NCBI GenBank assembly: GCA_017408535.1
Contig: JAFQUL010000031.1
Span: 1-20,287 of the forward strand
DNA from: Clostridia bacterium
Lineage (GTDB): Bacteria; Bacillota; Clostridia; Oscillospirales; CAG-272
Direction of reading: 5' to 3'
DNA length: 20,287 nt
Every line of letters begins with the position of its first letter. Position 1 is the first letter of the stretch. The notes under the pieces were generated by a model. The model had not been told where the DNA came from. It did no database searches and saw only the letters and a list, made by a program, of their open reading frames with translations. A program made the translations under genes and the position numbers. Of this stretch, positions 13,043-18,490 are shown one piece after another.

Positions 13043-15868
13043 TTATCTTTCTACCTCTTCCATTATAAATGCCTCGAGGATATCGCCCTCTTTTATGTCA
13101 TTGAATCTTTCAAGACCTACACCGCACTCAAAGCCCTGGAGAACCTCCTTTGCATCGTCCTTGAAGCGCTTGAGAGATGAGATCTTGTCTTCAAAGATAA
13201 CGACACTGTCACGGGTAACTCTGATCTGTGCATTACGGGCAACCTTACCGTCGGTGATGTAACAACCGGCGATAGTTCCCACGTTAGGAACGTGAATGGT
13301 CTGTCTGACCTCTGCACGTCCGAGAACGACCTCCTTATACTGGGGAGCAAGAAGTCCCTTCATAGCGGCGGAGATCTCCTCAATGCACTCGTAGATGATT
13401 CTGTAGGTTCTGATATCTACGCTGTGGAGAGCCGCACTGTCGAGTGCGTTCTTATCGGGACGGACGTTGAATCCGACTATAATAGCGTTGGAAGCATCTG
13501 CGAGCATAACGTCACCCTCGGTGATACCGCCTGCGGCAGAGTGGATAACATTGACCTTAACTTCCTCATTGGAAAGCTTAACAAGAGAAGCCTTGACTGC
13601 CTCGGCAGATCCGCCAACGTCAGCCTTAACTATGATATTAAGGTTCTTGACACCCTCGGAGATCTGAGCAAAGAGATCGTCCAGGTTGACCTTTGCATTT
13701 GCCTTGAACTCCTCTTCCTTAGCCTTATCGCGGCGCTGCTCTGCAAGCTCACGTGCCATACGCTCGTCTTCAACGGCGTTAAACTCATCACCTGCGGAGG
13801 GAACCTCGGACAGACCTATGATCTCAACGGGAACAGAGGGACCTGCCTCTGCGAGCTTTCTGCCCTTATCGTCCAGCATTGCACGGACACGGCCGACAGA
13901 GGTGCCGGCTATAACGATATCGCCTGAACGGAGAGTACCGTTCTGTACAAGGACAGTGGCAACGGGGCCGCGTCCCTTATCAAGCTTAGCTTCTATGACT
14001 ATACCCTTTGCGTGACGGTTGGGGTTAGCCTTAAGTTCCTTCATTTCTGCAACAAGAAGAACGTTTTCAAGCAGTTCATCGATACCCATACGTGTGACGG
14101 CAGATACGGGTACGCAGATAACATCTCCTCCCCATTCCTCGGGAACGAGACTGTACTGAGTAAGACCCTGCTTAACATTATCGGGATTTGCGGTGGGCTT
14201 ATCCATCTTGTTGATGGCAACGATTATATCTACACCCGCCGCCTTTGCGTGGTTTATAGCCTCTACGGTCTGGGGCATGATACCGTCATCTGCCGCTACT
14301 ACAAGAATAGCGATATCGGTAGCCATTGCACCTCTTGCACGCATTGCGGTAAACGCCTCGTGACCGGGAGTGTCAAGGAAGGTTATATCCTTGTTATTGA
14401 TATTGACTCTGTATGCACCGATGTGCTGAGTAATACCGCCGGCCTCTCCTGTGGTGACGTTGGTGTGACGGATAGCGTCAAGGAGAGATGTCTTACCGTG
14501 GTCAACGTGACCCATTACAACAACGACTGGTGAACGCTCAAGAAGCTCGCCCTCGTCATCCTTTTCATCCTCAAACAGCTTCTCCTCGATGGTAACGACT
14601 ACCTCACGGGTAACCTTTACGTTCATCTCGTCAGCTATAAGGAAAGCGGTATCGTAATCTATTATCTGGTTAACGGTAGCCATAACGCCCATAACCATCA
14701 GCTTCTTGATAAGATCGCCGACAGTGACCTTGAGTCTTGAGGCAAGCTCGCCTACAGATATCTCATCCGGTACGGTAATGTGAAGCTGTGCCTTTCTTGC
14801 CTTTTCAAGCTCAAGCTTCTTCATACGCTCAATAGCAAGCTTCTCCTTATCCTGGGCGTTGTTCTTACGGTAGCCGTCGTTATTATTCTTCTTTTTGATC
14901 TTCTGCTTGTCGGGACGGCGGTCGTTGTCCTTAACGTCGCCCGCAAGAGTCTCAAAGCGTTCATCGTACTTGGAAAGATCTACGTCGCCTGAACGGGTAT
15001 CTATTACTCTCTTACCGCCGGTTCTTGTAGCGGCACCGCGCTCAACAACTATCTTAGGCTTGGGAGCAACTGTACCCTGAGGACGGTTCTCTGCCTTCTG
15101 AGGCTTAGGACCGTTCTGCTGAGGTCTGTCCTGACGGGGTGCACCGCCCTGAGGTCTGTCTGAATGGAAGCCGCCGTCTCTCTGACCCTGAGGTGCGGGA
15201 CGGGGACCGTTCTGCTGGGGTCTGTCCTGGCGGGGAGGCTGATTGCCTGCGGGACGGAACTGTGAGGGTGCTCCCTCCTGACGGGGCGCGCCGCCCTGAG
15301 GTCTGTCACCTCTGAAGCCCTCTCTCTGGCCCTGGGGTGCAGGACGGGAACCGTTCTGCTGAGGTCTGTCCTGACGGGGGGGCTGGTTCTGGGGTCTGTC
15401 CTGAGGCTTTGCTTCATTCTTCTGAGCGGCTCTCTCAGCTGCTCTCTCTGCCTCTCTTCTCGCATCAGCGGCTCTTCTCTCCGCTGCTGCCTTCTCTATA
15501 GCAGCCTTCTCTGCCGCTGCCTTTTCGGCTGCCGCTTTCTCTGCGGCCGCTTTTTCAGCTGCTGCCTTTTCAGCCGCAGCCTTTTCTGCCGCTGCCTTCT
15601 CGGCTGCCGCCTTTTCAGCTGCAAGTCTTTCTGCCTTTTCGTCTGCTGTCTCAATAACGATCTTACCGGAAAGATAGTCGTCGATACTGTTTACCTGCTT
15701 CTTTTCGGTCAGCTTCATTATGAGGAACTCGAACTCGTCAGGCTCGAGCACTGCCATGTGGGTCTTTTCACCGCCCTTGCCCTCAAAGACCTCAAGGATG
15801 TCCTTGCTCTTGACACCCAGATCTTTGGCAAGCTGGTTAATGCGGTAACTGGTAGGGGTAGATGCCAT
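13043..15868 (-). CDS. infB: Translation initiation factor IF-2
   Basis: The 941-residue GTPase delivers initiator fMet-tRNA to the 30S subunit and promotes 50S joining. An IF2_N domain (about 1-55, YRINQLAKDLGVKSKDIL) is followed by a long low-complexity linker: alanine-rich helix (about 75-150) and Gln/Pro/Arg-rich segment (about 152-265). A second IF2_N domain lies at about 365-420, then the G domain with GHVDHGKT (453-460), DTPGH (499-503) and NKMD (553-556), and the C-terminal domains II-IV. All GTPase motifs are intact. The SD is weak (AAGGT, 12 bases from the ATG), unusual for a highly made factor; translation may depend on upstream ylxQ. It is the last gene of the rimP-nusA-rnpM-ylxQ-infB cluster, and rbfA does not follow. 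Confidence 0.97.
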   Translation of the reverse strand: MASTPTSYRINQLAKDLGVKSKDILEVFEGKGGEKTHMAVLEPDEFEFLIMKLTEKKQVNSIDDYLSGKIVIETADEKAERLAAEKAAAEKAAAEKAAAEKAAAEKAAAEKAAAEKAAAEKAAIEKAAAERRAADARREAERAAERAAQKNEAKPQDRPQNQPPRQDRPQQNGSRPAPQGQREGFRGDRPQGGAPRQEGAPSQFRPAGNQPPRQDRPQQNGPRPAPQGQRDGGFHSDRPQGGAPRQDRPQQNGPKPQKAENRPQGTVAPKPKIVVERGAATRTGGKRVIDTRSGDVDLSKYDERFETLAGDVKDNDRRPDKQKIKKKNNNDGYRKNNAQDKEKLAIERMKKLELEKARKAQLHITVPDEISVGELASRLKVTVGDLIKKLMVMGVMATVNQIIDYDTAFLIADEMNVKVTREVVVTIEEKLFEDEKDDEGELLERSPVVVVMGHVDHGKTSLLDAIRHTNVTTGEAGGITQHIGAYRVNINNKDITFLDTPGHEAFTAMRARGAMATDIAILVVAADDGIMPQTVEAINHAKAAGVDIIVAINKMDKPTANPDNVKQGLTQYSLVPEEWGGDVICVPVSAVTRMGIDELLENVLLVAEMKELKANPNRHAKGIVIEAKLDKGRGPVATVLVQNGTLRSGDIVIAGTSVGRVRAMLDDKGRKLAEAGPSVPVEIIGLSEVPSAGDEFNAVEDERMARELAEQRRDKAKEEEFKANAKVNLDDLFAQISEGVKNLNIIVKADVGGSAEAVKASLVKLSNEEVKVNVIHSAAGGITEGDVMLADASNAIIVGFNVRPDKNALDSAALHSVDIRTYRIIYECIEEISAAMKGLLAPQYKEVVLGRAEVRQTIHVPNVGTIAGCYITDGKVARNAQIRVTRDSVVIFEDKISSLKRFKDDAKEVLQGFECGVGLERFNDIKEGDILEAFIMEEVER
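15131..15388 (-). repeat. Imperfect tandem duplication in the IF-2 linker (Gln/Pro/Arg-rich)
   Basis: IF-2 residues 161-196 and 209-246 are near copies: each runs NQPPRQDRPQQNG, RPAPQGQR, then DRPQGGAPRQ, with a repeat period of about 48 residues. A partial third DRPQQNG copy follows near 248-253. The DNA copies are also similar, suggesting duplication by slippage or unequal crossing-over. The segment is probably disordered. Confidence 0.8.
15485..15619 (-). repeat. Nine 15-bp units encoding AEKAA pentapeptides in IF-2
   Basis: Residues 84-128 of IF-2 are nine consecutive five-residue units (eight AEKAA, the last IEKAA), predicted to form a rigid charged helix. The units use different synonymous alanine codons, so the array is old enough to have drifted or is kept for the protein, but it may still vary in copy number between strains. 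Confidence 0.9.
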
Positions 15869-15884
15869 ATTTTTCTTTTACCTT

Positions 15885-15911
15885 GTCTCACGTCCCGTCA
15901 CAGACGGAGAC
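15885..15911 (-). promoter_or_regulatory. Stem-loop in the ylxQ-infB gap
   Basis: Minus-strand sense: GTCT-CCGTC, loop TGT, GACGG, a 6-base bulge, AGAC. It ends close to the infB SD in a 99-base gap with no other feature, and has no U-run. It may be an RNA-processing or translation-control structure; nothing more can be said. Confidence 0.35.
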
Positions 15912-15967
15912 TCCTTTCTTGCAGAGAATGGAACTGTATTAATTATTGTTCGTCATAGTTTTGGTGG

Positions 15968-16282
15968 TCATTCTTCAACGACGCAAAGCCTGACCAGTGC
16001 ATCAGCGAAGTTCGGATCGTTTACGGCAACCGCCGCAACTGTTCCGCTCTTGCCTATTGCGTGACCTATTTCGGCAGAGGTAAAGCCCGCCTCAAGGCAT
16101 CTGCAGCCGTAGAAGCTGCACTTGTCGTTTATTCTTTTTCTGGTATTATCCGAGGCATCGGAGGACACAATGGCCAAATACGCGCCCCGGGCTATTGCAT
16201 CAGAGGAAAGGGCGGACCCTGCTGTAAGCTTTCTCGCTCTTGCACACAGACCCAGCATTCCGAGGAATCTGTCACTTTTCAT
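15968..16282 (-). CDS. ylxQ: L7Ae/L30e-family RNA-binding protein YlxQ
   Basis: The 104-residue protein is a single L7Ae/L30e/S12e/Gadd45-like domain, a kink-turn RNA-binding fold. The start (RFLGMLGLCARARKLTAGS) and the middle (AYLAIVSSDASDNTRKRINDKC) are the typical YlxQ segments, including the glycine-rich first helix and the SSDAS stretch after the second strand. Family members bind RNA near the ribosome, but the physiological target is not settled. Its ATG overlaps the rnpM stop by 4 bases (ATGA), so translation is coupled. The place between rnpM and infB is the conserved Firmicutes position and supports the call. The protein carries four cysteines, more than usual for such a small domain. 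Confidence 0.88.
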   Translation of the reverse strand: MKSDRFLGMLGLCARARKLTAGSALSSDAIARGAYLAIVSSDASDNTRKRINDKCSFYGCRCLEAGFTSAEIGHAIGKSGTVAAVAVNDPNFADALVRLCVVEE

Positions 16283-16569
16283 TCCGTCTTTTCCTTTCGG
16301 GCAAGCTCCTCGCCGAGAGCGGCGATCACCTCGTCGGGTATCTCACACTCAAGGCTTCTTCCGATACGCTTTGCCTTTACTGCCTTTTCATAGCATTTTA
16401 CGCTTTTACATATATATGCACCGCGGCCGGGATTTTTTCCGCTGAAATCAAGGGATACCGTTCCGTCAGGTGCACGGACTATCCGTATGAGCTCTGCCTT
16501 GGGCTTGCTTTCATTACAGCCGAGGCACTTTCTCTCCGGGATCTTTTTCTTTTTTTGAGGTGCGGTCAT
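16279..16569 (-). CDS. rnpM: RNase P modulator RnpM (YlxR, DUF448)
   Basis: The 96-residue basic protein matches YlxR/DUF448, recently named RnpM because it binds the RNase P RNA and modulates its activity in Bacillus. Diagnostic motifs are PERKCLGC at 11-18 and NPGRGAYIC at 46-54, with a downstream basic helix (CYEKAVKAKRIGRSLE). The N-terminus is lysine-rich (PQKKKK). No good SD precedes the ATG, only GGGTAT, but no other in-frame start keeps the motif region; coupling to nusA, which ends 23 bases before, may supply ribosomes. It lies in its canonical place between nusA and ylxQ. Confidence 0.92.
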   Translation of the reverse strand: MTAPQKKKKIPERKCLGCNESKPKAELIRIVRAPDGTVSLDFSGKNPGRGAYICKSVKCYEKAVKAKRIGRSLECEIPDEVIAALGEELARKEKTE

Positions 16570-16592
16570 TTAAGTATACCCGAATGAGTCTT

Positions 16593-17618
16593 TCAGTTGG
16601 TCTTTATATCGATCTTGAAGCCGGTAAGACGCGCGGCAAGACGTGCGTTCTGACCCTCACGGCCGATGGCAAGAGAAAGCTGATCTGCATCAACGTATAC
16701 CTTGCAGGAGCGCTCGCCGTCAAGCTCTACAGAGTTAACGGTAGCAGGGGAGAGTGCGGAGCGGATGAACTCCTCAGGCTGCTCGCTGTAGACAACGATA
16801 TCGATCTTCTCACCGCAGAGCTCATCAACAATACCGGATATTCTCATACCGCGGTTACCTATGCAGGCACCGATGGGATCAACGTTCTCGTCTCTGGAAT
16901 AGACCGCAAGCTTGCTTCTTGAGCCTGCCTCACGTGCGATGCTCTTTATGATAACAACACCGTCCTGGATCTCCGGTACCTCAAGCTCGAAAAGACGCTT
17001 TACAAGTCCGGGATGAGTACGGGAGAGAGTAACGATGGGACCGCGGCTCTCGCGGCGTACCTCGGTAACGAAGAGCTTTACTCTGTCGCCTACTCTCAGA
17101 TCGTCTGCGGGAAGCTGCTCGGTGCGGAGGAGCACAGCCTCACTGGTTCCGGTATCAACGACCACATTTCCGGTAGACTCATCGGTCTTGGTTACAGTAG
17201 CGGTGATGATCTCCTCACGCTTATTCTCATATTCATCGATTATCATATTTCTCTCAGCCTCGCGGACACCCTGGATGATGACCTGCTTTGCGGCCTGTGC
17301 ACCGAGACGGCGGAAGTTCTTGGGCTTAAGCTCTATTTCAGCTACACCGCCAAGCTTATATCTCGAGTTAAGCTTCTTTGCATCCTCAAGAGTTATCTCG
17401 GTCATCTCATCATTTACCTCTTCGACTATATCCTTCTGCTGGAAAAGTCTTACCGTCTTTTTCTTTTCATCTATTGCAACCCGCACGTTGCTGTTTCCGC
17501 CCATATCGCGCTTGTATGCGCTGACAAGAGCAGCCTCAACGCGCTCAAGCATATATTCCTTTGGAATACCCTTCTCCTTTTCAAGGAGTTCAAGTGCGGT
17601 AAAAAATTCGGAATTCAT
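16593..17618 (-). CDS. nusA: Transcription termination/antitermination factor NusA
   Basis: The 341-residue protein binds RNA polymerase and nascent RNA and controls pausing, termination and antitermination. Domains in order: N-terminal polymerase-binding domain (about 1-125, NSEFFTALELLEKEKGI), S1 domain (about 130-200, ending VTEVRRESRGP), KH1 with GACIGNRGMRI and KH2 with LAIGREGQNARLAA at the C-terminus. The C-terminal acidic repeats of proteobacterial NusA are absent, as is normal in Bacillota. The ATG at 17618 is chosen for its AGGAGG SD; the frame opens 9 codons earlier without one. It follows rimP by 41 bases in the same operon. NusA often acts on its own operon leader, which here carries a hairpin. 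Confidence 0.96.
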   Translation of the reverse strand: MNSEFFTALELLEKEKGIPKEYMLERVEAALVSAYKRDMGGNSNVRVAIDEKKKTVRLFQQKDIVEEVNDEMTEITLEDAKKLNSRYKLGGVAEIELKPKNFRRLGAQAAKQVIIQGVREAERNMIIDEYENKREEIITATVTKTDESTGNVVVDTGTSEAVLLRTEQLPADDLRVGDRVKLFVTEVRRESRGPIVTLSRTHPGLVKRLFELEVPEIQDGVVIIKSIAREAGSRSKLAVYSRDENVDPIGACIGNRGMRISGIVDELCGEKIDIVVYSEQPEEFIRSALSPATVNSVELDGERSCKVYVDADQLSLAIGREGQNARLAARLTGFKIDIKTN

Positions 17619-17659
17619 TTTTCTCGATGTTCCTCCTAAACACAAAATATTACTGTATA

Positions 17660-18130
17660 TTACTCAAAATCATAAACTGTTCTGATCTTTGCAACGGCGC
17701 TGACGGGGATCTCACGGGTGGTAACACCGTCATCAACGGTATATTTCTCACCGTCAAAGGCAGTGAGGATACCGATGAACACCTTACACTTATCTATCGG
17801 TGCATACAGCTTGATCTCAACCATTTCTCCAACCGCCCACTCAAGGTGCTCATCGCTCTTTAACTCACGCTCAAGTCCGGGCGAGGATATCTCAAGGTAG
17901 TACATATCCTCAATAGGGTCAGCCCCGTCGATTATCGGCTCTATGGCACGGTGGACCTTCTCGCAGTCATCAAGCTCAATGCCCTCTGGAGAGTCAATGG
18001 TTATTCTGAGAAACCAGTCTGTGCCCTCCTTAAGGTACTCAACGTCCCAAAGAGAATATCCCAGCTCCTCGACCTTAGGGCCGACCAAAGCGGCTACCGC
18101 TCCGGCAATATTTTTCGATTCTTTTTTCAT
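17660..18130 (-). CDS. rimP: Ribosome maturation factor RimP
   Basis: The 156-residue protein is needed for late assembly of the 30S subunit, around uS12. It has the two RimP domains: N-terminal alpha/beta domain (about 1-90) with VEELGYSLWDVEYLKEG and the signature DYYLEISSPGLER-like stretch (here MYYLEISSPGLERELK), and C-terminal SH3-like beta-barrel (about 95-156). Length is normal. GGAG lies 8 bases before the ATG and partly within a short GGAC/GTCC hairpin. It is the first gene of the nusA-infB cluster; the promoter, a repeat and a hairpin occupy the 110 bases upstream. Confidence 0.94.
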   Translation of the reverse strand: MKKESKNIAGAVAALVGPKVEELGYSLWDVEYLKEGTDWFLRITIDSPEGIELDDCEKVHRAIEPIIDGADPIEDMYYLEISSPGLERELKSDEHLEWAVGEMVEIKLYAPIDKCKVFIGILTAFDGEKYTVDDGVTTREIPVSAVAKIRTVYDFE

Positions 18131-18164
18131 CGTCGGGACTCCGTCCTTTCCGTTACATAAAACA

Positions 18165-18186
18165 GAGAGTGGGGCGACCCACTCTC
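18165..18186 (-). promoter_or_regulatory. Leader hairpin of the rimP-nusA-infB operon, possible attenuator
   Basis: Minus-strand GAGAGTGGG, loop TCGC, CCCACTCTC is a perfect 9-base-pair hairpin followed by TGTTTTATG, an intrinsic-terminator-like arrangement placed between the promoter and rimP. NusA-dependent attenuation of its own operon is a reasonable guess; no clear antiterminator pairing was found by eye. Confidence 0.6.
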
Positions 18187-18188
18187 CG

Positions 18189-18216
18189 ATACTGTATCAT
18201 TAACCGTAGACAGTAT
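18189..18216. repeat. Inverted repeat ATACTGT/ACAGTAT overlapping the rimP -10, possible operator
   Basis: ATACTGT (18189-18195) and ACAGTAT (18210-18216) are exact inverted copies with centres 21 bases apart, two helical turns. One arm overlaps the -10 box of the rimP promoter and the other lies just past the expected start site, the place expected for a repressor dimer. Because one arm shares bases with the -10, chance is not excluded. Confidence 0.35.
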
Positions 18217-18240
18217 ATCATAATATAGAAAAAAAATCAA
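18212..18240 (-). promoter_or_regulatory. Sigma-A promoter for the rimP-nusA-infB operon
   Basis: Minus-strand TTGATT, a 17-base spacer and TATACT, with TG one base before the -10. The start site would be near 18205, giving a leader of about 75 bases before rimP. Confidence 0.8.
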
Positions 18241-18335
18241 TCCTTTTTTACCAATTTATTTCAGCTTTTTTATAAAGTTTTACCTTTACTGTGGGGAAAA
18301 ATGAGACTTTTCGCCTCTTGTTCACATTATATGCA

Positions 18336-18365
18336 TTGACTGCAGGCGTCGATCCGTGCTATAAT
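18336..18365 (+). promoter_or_regulatory. Sigma-A promoter for the secreted-protein gene
   Basis: TTGACT, an 18-base spacer and a perfect TATAAT, with TG one base before the -10. It gives a leader of about 120 bases. The AT-rich stretch between this and the divergent rimP promoter (18241-18335) holds no other feature that I can support. Confidence 0.85.
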
Positions 18366-18423
18366 TCAAGGTAAACCCGGCCGCCACAGCTGCTCTGAGA
18401 GCGGCACACAATAGACAAACGAC

Positions 18424-18469
18424 ACCGCAGTACGGAAAATCGACGCTAAGGATTTCGACGTTCTGCGGT
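18424..18469 (+). promoter_or_regulatory. Long hairpin in the leader of the secreted-protein gene
   Basis: ACCGCAG (18424-18430) pairs with CTGCGGT (18463-18469); inside are ACG/CGT and GAAAATC/GATTTC (one bulged A) around a 9-base loop GACGCTAAG. A smaller GCCGC/GCGGC hairpin (18380-18384 with 18401-18405) precedes it. The element ends 12 bases before the GAGGA SD and lacks a U-run, so it may act on translation or RNA stability. I recognise no known riboswitch class. Confidence 0.5.
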
Positions 18470-18490
18470 ATTATGATATTGAGGACGAAA

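Noticed and set aside
13292..13927. 211-residue plus-strand open frame inside infB
   Set aside because: It is antisense to the conserved C-terminal domains of IF-2 and shows no domain of its own.
15485..15619. CRISPR-like or non-coding tandem repeat
   Set aside because: The 15-bp units are in frame within infB and encode AEKAA pentapeptides; there are no spacers.
18366..18470. Known c-di-GMP, THF or purine riboswitch in the leader of the secreted-protein gene
   Set aside because: The hairpins and conserved-looking bases do not fit the consensus of these classes as I remember them; only an unassigned structured leader can be supported.
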